A DNA stretch of 64,000 nucleotides, taken from the NCBI RefSeq assembly GCF_002029235.1, contig NZ_MZGV01000016.1, positions 1-64,000 of the forward strand. The letters are read 5' to 3'. Below, piece by piece: positions 34,034-44,125 of this stretch. This DNA is from Clostridium oryzae. Its GTDB lineage: Bacteria > Bacillota > Clostridia > Clostridiales > Clostridiaceae. The position numbers were made by a program, and so were the translations under genes. The notes under the pieces are model-generated. The model saw only the letters and a program-made list of their open reading frames with translations, searched no databases and was not told where the DNA came from. How positions within the stretch are numbered: position 1 is the stretch's first letter; each line of letters starts with the position of its first letter.

Positions 34034-35332
34034 ATGATAAAACCATCAATTTTACCAGGATTTATGGAATTACTTCCAGAAGATCAAATGCTATTTAATA
34101 AAGTAAAGGATACCATAAGGAAAAACTATGAAAAGTTTGGATTTATACCGCTGGATACTCCTGTTATGGAAAAATCAGAAGTGCTTTTAGCTAAAGGCGG
34201 CGGAGAGACTGAAAAACAAATCTACAGATTTAGCAAGGGAGATACCGATATATCACTAAGATTTGACCTTACAGTTCCGCTTGCTAGATATGTATCGCAG
34301 CACAGTAATGACATAGCTTTCCCATTCAGACGATATCAGATAGGAAAGGTATATAGAGGAGAAAGAAACCAAAAAGGGAGATTTAGGGAATTCTACCAAT
34401 GTGATATTGATATAATTGGAAATGAAAAGCTAAGTATAATGTATGACGCTGAAATACCTTCTGTTATTTATTCCATATTTAAAGAACTTAATTTCGGAGA
34501 CTTCGTGATTAGAATAAATAACCGTAAGGTGCTTAATGGCTTCTTTAAGTCTTTAGATATAGAAGATGTATCAGAAATCTTAAGAATCATTGATAAGATA
34601 GATAAAATAGGTGCTGATGCGGTCAAAGAAGAAATTACAGCACTTGGGGTTTCAGCAGACATAGTTGAAAAAATAATGAGCTTTATTGCACTAGAAGGAA
34701 ATAATGACAGCATCATTGAAGGACTAAAAGCGCTGAAGATAGAAAATGAAGCATTCACGGAAGGAATAGCAGAACTTGAGGCTGTAACAAATCACATAAA
34801 ATACTTTGGTGTTCCAGAGGAAAACTTTGCTATAGATTTAAAAATAGCCAGAGGACTTGATTACTATACAGGAACTGTATATGAAACAATCTTAAAAGAC
34901 TATCCATCTATAGGAAGTGTATGCTCCGGAGGAAGATACGATAACCTAGCAGGATATTATACAAATCAGAAGCTTCCGGGAGTTGGAATATCTATTGGAC
35001 TAACAAGACTTTTCTATCAGCTTAGAGAAGCTAATTTGATAAAGACAGACGGAAATTCTACTCCAGCTAAAATACTTGTGATACCTATGGATGATGATAC
35101 TAGCTATTCTATTGAAGTTTCCAAGACACTAAGGACTGCAGGTATTGAGTGTGAAGTATATTTTGAAAAGGGTAAACTGAATAAAAAATTAAATTATGCT
35201 AATAAGTTAGGTATTCCTTATGTCATCCTTATAGGCAGTGATGAAGTTGAAACCGGTAAACTTACATTTAAAGATATGAAGAAGGGAGAGCAAAGCAAAT
35301 TGACAGTAGAGGAAATAATAAACCAATACTAA
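34034..35332 (+). CDS. hisS: Histidyl-tRNA synthetase
   Basis: A 432-residue class II synthetase. Motif 2 is FRRYQIGKVYRGERNQKGRFREFYQCDIDIIG, the HisA motif is ARGLDYYTGTVYE, and the motif 3 region is GGRYDNL..GVGISIGLTRL. The C-terminal anticodon-binding domain spans about 335-432 (AKILVIPMDD). It charges tRNA-His with His; its control by a T-box argues for a genuine synthetase rather than HisZ. Start has AGGAGGAG at 4-6 nt. The stop overlaps by 4 bp the stop of the convergent phosphatidyltransferase gene. Confidence 0.9.
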   Translation: MIKPSILPGFMELLPEDQMLFNKVKDTIRKNYEKFGFIPLDTPVMEKSEVLLAKGGGETEKQIYRFSKGDTDISLRFDLTVPLARYVSQHSNDIAFPFRRYQIGKVYRGERNQKGRFREFYQCDIDIIGNEKLSIMYDAEIPSVIYSIFKELNFGDFVIRINNRKVLNGFFKSLDIEDVSEILRIIDKIDKIGADAVKEEITALGVSADIVEKIMSFIALEGNNDSIIEGLKALKIENEAFTEGIAELEAVTNHIKYFGVPEENFAIDLKIARGLDYYTGTVYETILKDYPSIGSVCSGGRYDNLAGYYTNQKLPGVGISIGLTRLFYQLREANLIKTDGNSTPAKILVIPMDDDTSYSIEVSKTLRTAGIECEVYFEKGKLNKKLNYANKLGIPYVILIGSDEVETGKLTFKDMKKGEQSKLTVEEIINQY

Positions 35333-35856
35333 GCTTTGCCTCTGTTATATATGACTAGATAATTAATGAGAGCTATAAAGGCGCTTATTACAGCTACACC
35401 CAGTAGAATTTCTCCTAAATCTCTATAAAAATATATACAGAAAATAGATAAATAGAAGATTACAGTTGATAACTTTCCGAATATATTGGAAGGTATCACT
35501 GTATCTTTTTTATATAAAAACATACCTGATATAATCATAAAAAGTTCTTTTAAAATAACTATAATAGAGATGAAGAATGGCACATAGCCTTTTATTGAAA
35601 GGCAGGTTAGTACCGTTAACAGCATAAGCTTATCCGCTAGTGGATCTAAAACCATACCCCATTTTGTAACTAGATTAAATCTTCTAGCTATATACCCATC
35701 TAAAATATCTGTAAATCCAGCTAGCAAAAATATACAGATAGATATAAAAAGACTATCTGGCACTGATGAAAAAAACACCAATATAAAGATCGGTATTAAA
35801 AAAAGTCTAAATAGAGTTAACATATTTGGAGTATTTATATTTGTTAGAGGTTTCAA
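35329..35856 (-). CDS. CDP-alcohol phosphatidyltransferase
   Basis: A 175-residue integral membrane enzyme. The family signature is complete: DGYIARRFNLVTKWGMVLDPLADKL at about residues 53-78, i.e. D-G-x2-A-R-x8-G-x3-D-x3-D, whose Asp residues bind metal. About five membrane helices surround it. It most likely makes phosphatidylglycerol phosphate from CDP-diacylglycerol and glycerol-3-phosphate (PgsA-like). Related enzymes use other alcohols, so the symbol is left blank. The start is TTG, preceded by GGGAGGTG. Its 3' end overlaps hisS by 4 bp on the opposite strand, with no terminator between. Confidence 0.85.
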   Translation of the reverse strand: MKPLTNINTPNMLTLFRLFLIPIFILVFFSSVPDSLFISICIFLLAGFTDILDGYIARRFNLVTKWGMVLDPLADKLMLLTVLTCLSIKGYVPFFISIIVILKELFMIISGMFLYKKDTVIPSNIFGKLSTVIFYLSIFCIYFYRDLGEILLGVAVISAFIALINYLVIYNRGKA

Positions 35857-36197
35857 AACCTTTCACCTCCCGTAAGCAGTATTTATTCTGAAAATAGCAC
35901 AATAATGTGCAATACTTATATCATAACATAATATTTGAACGTAAAAAAGATGTAAATGTATATATTAGGGACTGAAGCCTAGTTAATACAATATGAGTAT
36001 AAAGTTCATATTACCTCTTGATGCACAATATATATTGTCGTAAATATAGTTAGAATTTATCTAGTATTTTATGCAAATTAGATGGTTGTTAATCATTAAA
36101 ACTTATTTAATATACAAATTAAATTGAATTTAATGCTTTATAGAACATACAAGTGCGAATTATATACAATGATATTGAAAAAATGTTCGGTTTTTTG
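35857..36197. other. AT-rich intergenic region, no gene seen
   Basis: About 340 bp between divergent genes. It must contain the promoter of the minus-strand phosphatidyltransferase near 35900-35940. I find no open frame, tRNA or known riboswitch. Confidence 0.4.
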
Positions 36198-36226
36198 TTG
36201 ACTATAGGTTATGGCTTTGATACTAT
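36198..36226 (+). promoter_or_regulatory. Candidate purA promoter
   Basis: TTGACT (36198-36203), 17 bp, TACTAT (36221-36226). The leader to the start codon is about 130 nt and contains a possible CCTGA/TCAGG hairpin; no purine riboswitch core was recognised. Confidence 0.6.
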
Positions 36227-36362
36227 ATGTTAGGGGAGTATATTGCCCTGAGCCTGGGTTAAAATATTTTTATATTCAGGTATAGATGGATGTTCATATC
36301 AATTACGAATATCACATTTGCAGTATATTAAGAATAGAAACATTAATATGGAGGTAAATTAT

Positions 36363-37649
36363 ATGTCTTCTTTTATAGTTTTAGGTGCTCAGTGGGGCGA
36401 TGAAGGAAAAGGAAAAATGACAGATTTCCTTGCTGAAAATGCAGACGTAGTTGTAAGATATCAGGGTGGTAATAATGCAGGACACACTGTTGTAGTTGGC
36501 AAAAACGAATATAAACTTCGTTTAATCCCATCAGGAATATTATATGAGGATAAATTAAATGTTATTGGCAATGGAGTAGTGGTGGATCCCAAAGCGCTTT
36601 TTGAAGAAATTAGTTACCTTGAAGGATTGGGAGCAAAGGTTACGCCAAATAATCTTGTTGTAAGTGACAGAGCTCAATTAATAATGCCATATCATAAGGT
36701 TTTAGATAAACTAAAAGAAAAGTCTAGAGGCAAAAATGACATTGGAACCACGGGAAGAGGAATAGGGCCTTGTTATACGGACAAAGCAGAGAGAGCTGGC
36801 ATAAGAGTGTGTGATCTTATGCACAAAGAAACTTTTAGGGAAAAGCTTGAATATAATGTTAAAGCTAAAAATGAATATATTACGAAGGTTCTTGGCGGAG
36901 AAGCCCTTGATTTCGGTGCTATATATAATGAATATATGGAGATTGCAAAAAAATTAAAACCTTTTGTAGCAGATATATCTGTCAGAGTATATGATGCTAT
37001 AAAAGCTGATAAAGATGTGTTATTTGAAGGTGCGCAGGGTATGCTTTTGGATGTTGACTATGGAACATATCCATATGTTACTTCATCGAATACAGTTGCT
37101 GGCGGTGTATGCACAGGTGCTGGTATAGGGCCTACAATGGTACAGAAGGCCGTTGGAATAGCTAAGGCATATACGACAAGAGTTGGAAAAGGACCTTTCC
37201 CTACTGAACTTGAGGATGAAACAGGTGATTGGATAAGGGATAACGGGCATGAGTTTGGAGTTAATACTGGAAGAGCAAGAAGATGCGGATGGCTGGATCT
37301 TGTAATTCTTAAGACTTCTGCTAGAATAAATGGTTTAACCAGCTTTGCAGTTACTAAAATAGACACTCTTGCAGGGCTAGACAAAATAAAAATCTGTGTT
37401 GGATATAAGTTTGAAGATAAAGTAATAGATTATTTTCCAGCGAGTCTTGAAGATCTTGCTAAATGTGAACCTATATACGAAGAGTTTGATGGTTGGGATA
37501 GTAAAGTAGCAGATGCTAGAAGTTATGAGGAACTTCCTGACAATGCAAAAAAATATTTAGATAAGATTGAAAAATTTACTGGAGTAAAAATATCCTTGAT
37601 TTCTGTTGGACCTAGAAGAGATCAAACTATAGTGGTGTCAGATATATAA
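36363..37649 (+). CDS. purA: Adenylosuccinate synthetase
   Basis: About 428 residues, the usual PurA length. N-terminal [17 protein letters not shown] is the GTP-binding P-loop with the catalytic Asp, followed by [10 protein letters not shown] with the catalytic His. Further conserved parts are [31 protein letters not shown] and [11 protein letters not shown], and the C-terminal GPRRDQTI. It converts IMP and Asp to adenylosuccinate in AMP synthesis. ATG 36363 is fixed by GGAGG at 7 nt. No purB neighbour. MITE copy B begins 25 bp after its stop. Confidence 0.95.
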   Translation: MSSFIVLGAQWGDEGKGKMTDFLAENADVVVRYQGGNNAGHTVVVGKNEYKLRLIPSGILYEDKLNVIGNGVVVDPKALFEEISYLEGLGAKVTPNNLVVSDRAQLIMPYHKVLDKLKEKSRGKNDIGTTGRGIGPCYTDKAERAGIRVCDLMHKETFREKLEYNVKAKNEYITKVLGGEALDFGAIYNEYMEIAKKLKPFVADISVRVYDAIKADKDVLFEGAQGMLLDVDYGTYPYVTSSNTVAGGVCTGAGIGPTMVQKAVGIAKAYTTRVGKGPFPTELEDETGDWIRDNGHEFGVNTGRARRCGWLDLVILKTSARINGLTSFAVTKIDTLAGLDKIKICVGYKFEDKVIDYFPASLEDLAKCEPIYEEFDGWDSKVADARSYEELPDNAKKYLDKIEKFTGVKISLISVGPRRDQTIVVSDI

Positions 37650-37673
37650 ATTCCGTTATTAAGGGCAGAATAT

Positions 37674-37959
37674 AAATATAAGACGAACTAAATGCTCTAG
37701 ACAGAATAGTTTAGAGAAAGTGCATTAAATAGGTATGAGAGTAAAGAGAAAAGAGTAAAGAGAAGGTTAAAATTCAGCCGAGCTGAATTTTAATTGTATA
37801 GATGATCCTAATTATTTTGATAATCCTTTTGTAATACTAGGTATAGTCTTAGTTTTTAAAAAGTTATTGCCGATAATCAGATTTAAATTCTCAGAAATTC
37901 TGCATAGCAGAATTTCTTCCTTCACTTTTCGCTTTTCTCTTATCTTGGTTCGCAATATA
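37674..37959. mobile_element. MITE-like element copy B
   Basis: The left end AAATATAAGACGAACTAA is identical to copies A and C. The right end is TTGGTTCGCAATATA. It shares the purine/pyrimidine mirror tracts and two hairpins (AAAATTCAGC/GCTGAATTTT, AATTCTGC/GCAGAATT) but lacks about 60 bp of the right subterminal part. It probably provides the purA terminator. Confidence 0.7.
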
Positions 37960-38065
37960 CAAAGTTTGTATTGTAAATATAATTATTCTCAGTTATAATA
38001 TTTTTATAGCTTACTATAAATTATAGTTAGCTTATAATATAAAATAAGAGAGGGTGATTGACAGC

Positions 38066-38248
38066 ATGATCACTAAGGATACTACTATAGGTGATGTTGT
38101 AAAGAATTTTCCAGATAAAATCGATATTCTTATGGATTTTGGAATGGGATGTATTGGCTGTCCAGCTTCATTGTCAGAGACTATAGAGCAAGCAGCTATG
38201 GTTCATGGCTTGGATGTTGATGACTTAATAGAAGCTTTGAACAAATAA
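38066..38248 (+). CDS. DUF1858 small protein
   Basis: About 60 residues: ITKDTTIGDVVKNFP, then MDFGMGCIGCPASLSETIEQAAMVHG and a short helix (DVDDLIEALNK). This is the DUF1858 domain, whose conserved CxxC (CIGC) suggests a redox or metal/cluster-binding role. It is often found alone or joined to hybrid-cluster and other anaerobic redox proteins. ATG 38066 is preferred; GTG 38054 lies within the GAGAGGG ribosome site. It is monocistronic with a perfect terminator. Confidence 0.85.
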   Translation: MITKDTTIGDVVKNFPDKIDILMDFGMGCIGCPASLSETIEQAAMVHGLDVDDLIEALNK

Positions 38249-38281
38249 ATAGTACGTACATTAATAAATTATAAATACTAG

Positions 38282-38312
38282 AAGACTCTAAGGAATCCCT
38301 TAGAGTCTTTTA
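38282..38312 (+). terminator. Terminator after the DUF1858 gene
   Basis: AAGACTCTAAGG (38282-38293) pairs with CCTTAGAGTCTT (38298-38309), then TTTAT. Confidence 0.9.
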
Positions 38313-38342
38313 TGCAATTATATATAACACAAAAAATTTAAC

Positions 38343-39143
38343 ATGAAAAGGGGGGGAGTTGAGATCCTTCTAGAGGATTTTAACGAGTTTATGGAGAAGA
38401 AAAGTCAATTAAAGGAATATGAGATACATTACTATGAAGTTGACTATAATAAAAGAATGAACATAACTAGTCTTATAAACTTTTTACAGGATACAGCGAC
38501 ATATCAAAGTGACAAACTAGGAGTAGGAATAGACTATTTAATTGAGAACAATATGGCATGGGTAATATACAAATGGGATATAAAACTGTATAAATATCCA
38601 GTTTACGGTGAAAAAATAATAATAAAGACTGTACCGTATGGTCTTAGAAAGTTTTATGCCTATAGAAAGTTTGAGGTATGTAATGCTGAAGGAGAACTTA
38701 TAGCAGACGCTGATTCGATATGGTTTTTACTAAGCTTAGATAAAAAGAGACCGCTTAGAGTTGGAAAAGAGATGTATACAGCCTATGGCATAGATGAAGA
38801 TTGTAAGGATACTATTGAAATAAATAATATAGATGCAATTGATAAGGTTGAGAACGAGAAGATGTTTCATGTAAGATATGAAGACATAGATACAAACAGG
38901 CATGTTAATAATGTAAAGTATGTATCTTGGGCTATAGAGGCACTTCCTGTGGACATAGTTGAGAATAACGTTGTTAGTAGAATTAAGATAAATTATATGA
39001 AAGAAACTACATATGGTGAAGAGATTAAATCAAAAGTTTTAGTAAAAGAAACAAATGATGAACTAATGAGTATACATTCTATTGAGGGATTTTCTGGCAA
39101 AGAGCTTACAAGACTTGAGATATACTGGAAAAATGAACTTTAA
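38343..39143 (+). CDS. Acyl-ACP thioesterase
   Basis: Up to 266 residues with a double hot-dog fold as in acyl-ACP thioesterases. Hot-dog 1 (about 22-150) has YYEVDYNKRMNITSLINFLQD; hot-dog 2 (about 170-265) has the catalytic-type VRYEDIDTNRHVNNVKYVSWA with Asp, Asn and His. It releases fatty acids from acyl carrier protein. The start is unclear: ATG 38343 has no ribosome site before it, the strong GGGGGGAG lies inside the frame at 38351-38358, and ATG 38391 is a better match to the usual N-terminus. It is followed closely by a two-component system, perhaps in one transcript. Confidence 0.85.
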   Translation: MKRGGVEILLEDFNEFMEKKSQLKEYEIHYYEVDYNKRMNITSLINFLQDTATYQSDKLGVGIDYLIENNMAWVIYKWDIKLYKYPVYGEKIIIKTVPYGLRKFYAYRKFEVCNAEGELIADADSIWFLLSLDKKRPLRVGKEMYTAYGIDEDCKDTIEINNIDAIDKVENEKMFHVRYEDIDTNRHVNNVKYVSWAIEALPVDIVENNVVSRIKINYMKETTYGEEIKSKVLVKETNDELMSIHSIEGFSGKELTRLEIYWKNEL

Positions 39144-39182
39144 CCTTAAATGAAACTAATGCATTATAATAGAGGATTTTTT

Positions 39183-40364
39183 ATGATTAATACTGTTGAA
39201 GTAATAATGATAGTAATCAGTTATTGCATACTTGTTATGAATATGCTGATAGTATATATATATAGTGATATCAATGGTATAGCGATAGTAGCTCTGAATT
39301 TCACTATTATATTCTCATATTCGGTGAGAACCTTTTTTGCATCACGAATAGATGATAGTTATAAATTTAAATATTATACCATTATATTTATTGGATATAT
39401 TTTAGAAATAATATCTATTTTCATCCTAAATAGATTTGATAATACTATGGTTTCTCAAACATTATATCTATTAATTTTGAGTGATGCAGCTATTAATAGA
39501 AGCAGGGCATTTAGTGCAGGAACTTTTTGTCTTTTATATATTATATCATGTTTTTCTATTGTGCTTACTGTTCATTTTAATATGACTAAGGTAATTCCAG
39601 CAGCACTGATTACTATTACAGTTTATGCTGTGGTATATATAATTTTTTCATTATTAAAATACATGATGAAGCAGACGGAAACAATACAGGAAAATCTTAG
39701 AAGGATTACTGTAGAAAAGTTGGAAAAAGATAATTTGTATGCTGAACTCAAAGAGGCGTATCAGAAGGTTGAAGGAATAACGGCACTTAAAGAAAGAAAT
39801 AGAATAGCCAGAGAGATCCACGATACGGTTGGACATACTCTTACTACTGTGCTGGTAGAACTTGAAGCAGCTAAAAGACTGCTAAGGAAGGATGTTGCAC
39901 TTTCTGAGAATAAACTAAATCTTGCACAGCAGCAGGTTAGAAAAGGACTTGACAGTATAAGAAGTTCTGTACGAGTTCTTGAAAAGGGTGAAGATATAAT
40001 GGATTTTGGACAATCTGTTATTGCAATTATTGAAGATACTGAGAAGCATTCAGAAGTCAGTATTAAATATCAGATTGATGAGACTAAGATATCAAAAAAG
40101 CAGCAGGAAATGTTACTATCAGCACTTACGGAAGGTTTAACAAATGGTATAAGACATGGAAAAAGTACAGCCTTTATATTCAAGTTAACTTCAAAAAGCG
40201 AGGGACATGTACTTTTTTCTCTTGAGGATAACGGAAATGGAGCTACAGCAATGGTTCCTGGTTTTGGACTAAAATCCATGAAGGAACGTGTTGAGGAGCT
40301 GGGAGGTAAAATTAGAATAGATACTGCACCAGAGGAAGGATTTGCGTTATATATAGAATTATGA
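39183..40364 (+). CDS. Membrane sensor histidine kinase, NarL/HisKA_3 type
   Basis: About 393 residues. Five or six membrane helices occupy residues 1-155, followed by a coiled coil. The HisKA_3 phospho-acceptor is in ARIARE-IHDTVGHTLTTVLVELEAAK, then a HATPase domain with N box (LTEGLTNGIRHG), DNGNGA and GFGLKSMKERVEELGG. ATG 39183 has AGAGGA at 7 nt; the frame opens earlier at 39150. Its regulator follows after 8 bp. It is homologous to the kinase at 12972, so the window has two such systems. Ligand unknown; the downstream MacB-like exporter suggests antimicrobial-peptide or envelope stress. Confidence 0.88.
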   Translation: MINTVEVIMIVISYCILVMNMLIVYIYSDINGIAIVALNFTIIFSYSVRTFFASRIDDSYKFKYYTIIFIGYILEIISIFILNRFDNTMVSQTLYLLILSDAAINRSRAFSAGTFCLLYIISCFSIVLTVHFNMTKVIPAALITITVYAVVYIIFSLLKYMMKQTETIQENLRRITVEKLEKDNLYAELKEAYQKVEGITALKERNRIAREIHDTVGHTLTTVLVELEAAKRLLRKDVALSENKLNLAQQQVRKGLDSIRSSVRVLEKGEDIMDFGQSVIAIIEDTEKHSEVSIKYQIDETKISKKQQEMLLSALTEGLTNGIRHGKSTAFIFKLTSKSEGHVLFSLEDNGNGATAMVPGFGLKSMKERVEELGGKIRIDTAPEEGFALYIEL

Positions 40365-40372
40365 GGTGAAGT

Positions 40373-41020
40373 ATGGAAAAGATAAAAGTTTTAATAGCGG
40401 ACGATCAGACGCTTATGCGTGATGGATTAAAAACTATACTGGAGTTGGAAGACAATATAGATGTAATAGGACTTGCTGCTAATGGTGAAGAGGTTCTTTC
40501 TATTTGCAAAATGCGAGTACCGGATGTTGTGTTAATGGATATAAGAATGCCGAAGATGGATGGAGTGGAATGCACAAAGAAATTAAAGAAATTAAACGCT
40601 GAAATTAAGGTCTTGATACTTACAACTTTTGATGATATTGAATACATTGTTCAGGCTCTTAATTATGGTGCAGCGGGATATATATTAAAGGACATAGAAG
40701 GAGACGAACTGATAAAAACCATAAATGCTGTCTCTAAAGGTAACCTGATGCTGCCGGTGAATATAGCACAAAAGCTGGCAAGTCAAATTTCAACTGGTAC
40801 AGCAGCATCGGAAGAAAAAAAGAAATTTACAGATTTTACTGATAGGGAGATAGATATAGCAAAAATGCTGGCTGAAGGTTTTAACAACAGACAGATATCT
40901 TCATATTTATATATATCAGAAGGAACCGTTAAAAATTATATAAGCAATATATATGCTAAGCTTGGAACGTCGGATAGGACAGCCGCGGCTATAGCTATAA
41001 AGAAACTCATGGATAAGTAG
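40373..41020 (+). CDS. NarL/LuxR-type response regulator
   Basis: A 215-residue regulator. The receiver has ADDQ, acceptor Asp56 in VLMDIRMP, LTTFDD and GYILKD. The output HTH is FTDREIDIAKMLAEGFNNRQISSYLYISEGTVKNYISNIY. GAGGTG precedes the ATG. It is paired with the kinase just upstream. It very likely controls the ABC operon that starts 155 bp later, after a strong terminator. Closely similar in layout to the regulator at 14192. Confidence 0.9.
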   Translation: MEKIKVLIADDQTLMRDGLKTILELEDNIDVIGLAANGEEVLSICKMRVPDVVLMDIRMPKMDGVECTKKLKKLNAEIKVLILTTFDDIEYIVQALNYGAAGYILKDIEGDELIKTINAVSKGNLMLPVNIAQKLASQISTGTAASEEKKKFTDFTDREIDIAKMLAEGFNNRQISSYLYISEGTVKNYISNIYAKLGTSDRTAAAIAIKKLMDK

Positions 41021-41062
41021 TTACTCCGGTCATAACTTAATATGACCGGAGTAACTATTTTA
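41019..41062 (+). terminator. Terminator after the response regulator
   Basis: A perfect 16-bp stem, AGTTACTCCGGTCATA (41019-41034) against TATGACCGGAGTAACT (41041-41056), then ATTTT. Confidence 0.92.
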
Positions 41063-41174
41063 TTACGGGTATTTATATATATAATCTAAATGAAAGGTGA
41101 AATAAAAATATCTTATAATAAACTGACTGTAGAAATGTTGAGTTAGTATACAGATCAATCAAAGGAGTGAATGT

Positions 41175-42314
41175 ATGAAACCTTTATCTTCAATGAATTA
41201 TTATAAAAATAATAAAAAGAGGTTTATCACATCAGTTATTTCAGTATTTGTAGCTGTTTCATTCATATATATGCTATATGCATTTGTGGGTTCGCTGAAC
41301 AAATCTTTATATATATTGAATGTATCAAGCTCGCATAATTATTCAAAAATAAGTTCATACGGAACTAAACAGAATATATCTGACAATATTCTTCAAAAAC
41401 TTAGAAACAATCCTGATGTGGATAAACTTATTCCTTTAAGAAGTTATGGACTAAGGTATAGCATACCAGGAAGTTTTACTTCGGCTAAGGCTGAAGCTAT
41501 AAAACATGCTGATATGAATTATTTCATGAAGATGGACAAACTAAAAATAAGAGAAGGGAGACTCCCGGAGGATGGTGCAAGTGAAGTAGCTATAAACAAT
41601 ATGGTTGCTATGAACAGAGGCATAAAAATAGGTGATAAAGTTGGGAGTAAAGTAAATAAATTTGATGATTTAAAAGGTGAATATAAGGTGGTTGGAATTC
41701 TAAAAGGGAGAGATATGATATCATTTGTAAGTGCAAATAATGTAACTATGCCCGGATACAATGATAAACAAGGACCTGTAAATAAGAAATATATAGTGTT
41801 TCCAAGAACAAATAGATTGAAGCAGCTAAATAATGAATTAGATGCTATGAATAAAAAGGAGTTAAAGATAGACACTTTTACATCGGTTAATAAGGAGTTT
41901 AGACAAAGTATTAGTGCTATAAAACTTGTGGATGTAATAAGTCTTTTAGCTATTATTCTTATGGTAATAACAGTTGGAAGTACGAAATATGTACAATTTT
42001 TTAATAGAAAGGAAGAAATTGGAACTCTGAATGCCATTGGATACAACAAAAATCAAATATTATCGAGATCTGCTGTAGAAGTTATTTTACTAAATTTTAT
42101 CGGCTTTGTTTTAGGTTTGCTTTTGGGACTGATCTTAAGTAAGCTTTGCAGCAGCAGCTTGTTTGAAAGCAAAGGTGCCTATGGAGTAGTCTTCAGTCTA
42201 AAGGCATTTAGTATGTCCTTATATATTCCTTTGTTTACTATATTATTTACGATAGTGCCAATAAATGTGATAATAAGTAAACTTGATCCAATAAGTATAA
42301 TTGAGAATAACTAG
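41175..42314 (+). CDS. FtsX/MacB-type ABC permease
   Basis: A 379-residue permease. One N-terminal helix (FITSVISVFVAVSFIYMLYAFVGS) is followed by a large extracytoplasmic MacB-like domain (about 45-250, with REGRLPEDGASEVAINNMVA and IGDKVGSKV) and three C-terminal helices. Between them is the FtsX loop NRKEEIGTLNAIGYNKNQI. Such proteins transmit ATPase motion to the periplasmic/extracellular side instead of forming a channel. AAAGGAG starts it. It is first in a permease-ATPase-permease operon; the third gene is its homolog. Confidence 0.88.
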   Translation: MKPLSSMNYYKNNKKRFITSVISVFVAVSFIYMLYAFVGSLNKSLYILNVSSSHNYSKISSYGTKQNISDNILQKLRNNPDVDKLIPLRSYGLRYSIPGSFTSAKAEAIKHADMNYFMKMDKLKIREGRLPEDGASEVAINNMVAMNRGIKIGDKVGSKVNKFDDLKGEYKVVGILKGRDMISFVSANNVTMPGYNDKQGPVNKKYIVFPRTNRLKQLNNELDAMNKKELKIDTFTSVNKEFRQSISAIKLVDVISLLAIILMVITVGSTKYVQFFNRKEEIGTLNAIGYNKNQILSRSAVEVILLNFIGFVLGLLLGLILSKLCSSSLFESKGAYGVVFSLKAFSMSLYIPLFTILFTIVPINVIISKLDPISIIENN

Positions 42315-42325
42315 GAGGAAAAATT

Positions 42326-43000
42326 ATGACATTAAAATTAGAGAATGTAAATTTGATTTATGATATAGGAAAAGAAGTTCAGACCTATGCTCTTAAGAAT
42401 ATAAATCTTTCATTATCTGGAAACAAGCTTATAGGAATAATGGGACCTTCGGGAAGCGGCAAAAGTTCATTGTTATATGCTATGGCAGGATTTAAAATAC
42501 CTACTTCAGGAAAGATACAGTATAACAATATTGACTATGGAGCTATTTCGGGATCAAAGAAATGCGATATAAGAAAAAAGGAATTCGGTTTTATATTTCA
42601 AAGACATTTTCTTATAGATTACATGACTGTTCTTGATAATGTATTGACGCCTATAAATGATGACAGCAAAGCTGCTAAAGAAAAAGCAATAAAGCTCCTG
42701 GAAAAGTTCCATTTAGGACATTTATCTGGGAAAAAGCCCCATCAGCTTTCAGGTGGACAGAGACAAAAGGTTGCTATAGCAAGAGCACTGATAAGCGATC
42801 CACAGGTCATATTTGCAGATGAGCCTACTGCAGCCTTGGATCATAATAGTGCCATAGAGGTGATGAATTTTCTAGAAGAATATAAAAGCGAAAGAATGAT
42901 AATGGTAGTAACACATGATCCTTCTATACTTACGAATGCAGACAGCATAATCAATATGAGAGATGGAGCTATTACTTCCATTGAAAATAAGGGGGCTTAA
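42326..43000 (+). CDS. ABC ATPase (LolD/MacB type)
   Basis: A 224-residue ATPase. Walker A GPSGSGKSSL (about 39-48), Q-loop GFIFQRHFLIDYMTVLDNV, signature LSGGQRQK, Walker B VIFADEPTAALD and H-loop VTHDP. It lies between two FtsX-type permeases with 11 bp and 4 bp gaps, so it energises both. RBS AGGAGG. By analogy with BceA/MacB-type systems, the complex may export or disarm cell-wall-active peptides; this is inference. Confidence 0.9.
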   Translation: MTLKLENVNLIYDIGKEVQTYALKNINLSLSGNKLIGIMGPSGSGKSSLLYAMAGFKIPTSGKIQYNNIDYGAISGSKKCDIRKKEFGFIFQRHFLIDYMTVLDNVLTPINDDSKAAKEKAIKLLEKFHLGHLSGKKPHQLSGGQRQKVAIARALISDPQVIFADEPTAALDHNSAIEVMNFLEEYKSERMIMVVTHDPSILTNADSIINMRDGAITSIENKGA

Positions 43001-43004
43001 TATT

Positions 43005-44114
43005 ATGAAGCCACTGTCTATATTAAGTTACTTTGCAAACAATAAAAGAAAATTGCTACCTTCATTCATATGTATCTCGTTAGGTGTCTTTATTATTTAT
43101 CTTTTTTCTATAATTATATCTGGGGCTGGCTCTGCTATGAAACAAGCTTCTGTAGATATGCTTGAAAGAGGTACATTTGTATCTTCTAATAGTAAGAATA
43201 GTATATCTGATTATATTCGAAATAAAATTAACCGTGATATAGTGCCAATACAAAATCAGAATGGGCAAATACAATATAATTCTGTAATGGGTGAGATGAG
43301 TATAGATGTGTACCGCATATTTCCGCAGGATATGAAAAAGGTACTAAAGATATTCGATTTGAAGTTGATTAGAGGGAAAGTACCTAATGGAAAGAAAAAT
43401 GAAATACTGCTTTCGCTAAAGCTTGCGAAACAATATAAAGTGAACGTAGGGGACAGCGTTAAGCCTAATAGCCAAAATGGTACAAATTTAGATGGAACGT
43501 ACAAGGTGACAGGAATTATTGATGGACCAGTGATAACGGCATTTACTTCAGGAAGAAGCGATATAAAAAGAAGTGAAGCATTAAAAAATAGTATAATCAT
43601 TAAAGTAAATATAAAAAACAGTAAAAGGATAAGCAAACAGTTAAAAGACTTGGCTGGGAAAAGTGTTAATATAATCGACTATAAATCTATGAAAAAACAG
43701 ATAGATCAAATAGCTATGGGTTTAAGATCGTTAGAATTTATTATTATCCTTGTAATAATAGTGGTTTTGTGTGTTTCGATGGCTAACCTTAATTATATAA
43801 GTTTTATAAATAGGAAAAACGAGTTTTCAATTTTGACTGCGATTGGATATAGGAAAGGCTTTCTTTGCAGAAAACTCCTAAAAGAAAATGTTATGAATTG
43901 TATGACAGCGTATATATCAGGCATTCTATTTACAATGCTGGTAGTTAGCCTTCTGAATATCTCTTTATGGAACCCTAATGGTCAATCAGTAGCGCTTTTT
44001 AATATAAACGACATAGGTACAGCCATAATAATGCCTGCTTTTGTAGCCATTATCAGCATGCTCACACCACTAAAGGAAATAAGAGCAATGGAATATGAAT
44101 GCCTGAATAGATGA
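43005..44114 (+). CDS. FtsX/MacB-type ABC permease
   Basis: About 369 residues, homologous to the gene at 41175: an N-terminal helix (LLPSFICISLGVFIIYLFSIII), an extracytoplasmic domain with IRGKVPNGKKNEILLSLKLAKQY, and three C-terminal helices with the loop NRKNEFSILTAIGYRKGFL. ATG 43005 follows AAGGGGGC; the open frame extends back into the ATPase gene but has no separate start there. It is last gene of the exporter operon and meets the DUF3298 gene tail-to-tail after 11 bp. Confidence 0.87.
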   Translation: MKPLSILSYFANNKRKLLPSFICISLGVFIIYLFSIIISGAGSAMKQASVDMLERGTFVSSNSKNSISDYIRNKINRDIVPIQNQNGQIQYNSVMGEMSIDVYRIFPQDMKKVLKIFDLKLIRGKVPNGKKNEILLSLKLAKQYKVNVGDSVKPNSQNGTNLDGTYKVTGIIDGPVITAFTSGRSDIKRSEALKNSIIIKVNIKNSKRISKQLKDLAGKSVNIIDYKSMKKQIDQIAMGLRSLEFIIILVIIVVLCVSMANLNYISFINRKNEFSILTAIGYRKGFLCRKLLKENVMNCMTAYISGILFTMLVVSLLNISLWNPNGQSVALFNINDIGTAIIMPAFVAIISMLTPLKEIRAMEYECLNR

Positions 44115-44125
44115 TATACTTAAGA

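Noticed and set aside
36227..36362. Purine or PRPP riboswitch in the purA leader
   Set aside because: A weak CCTGA/TCAGG hairpin exists, but none of the conserved junction sequences of purine-responsive switches could be found.
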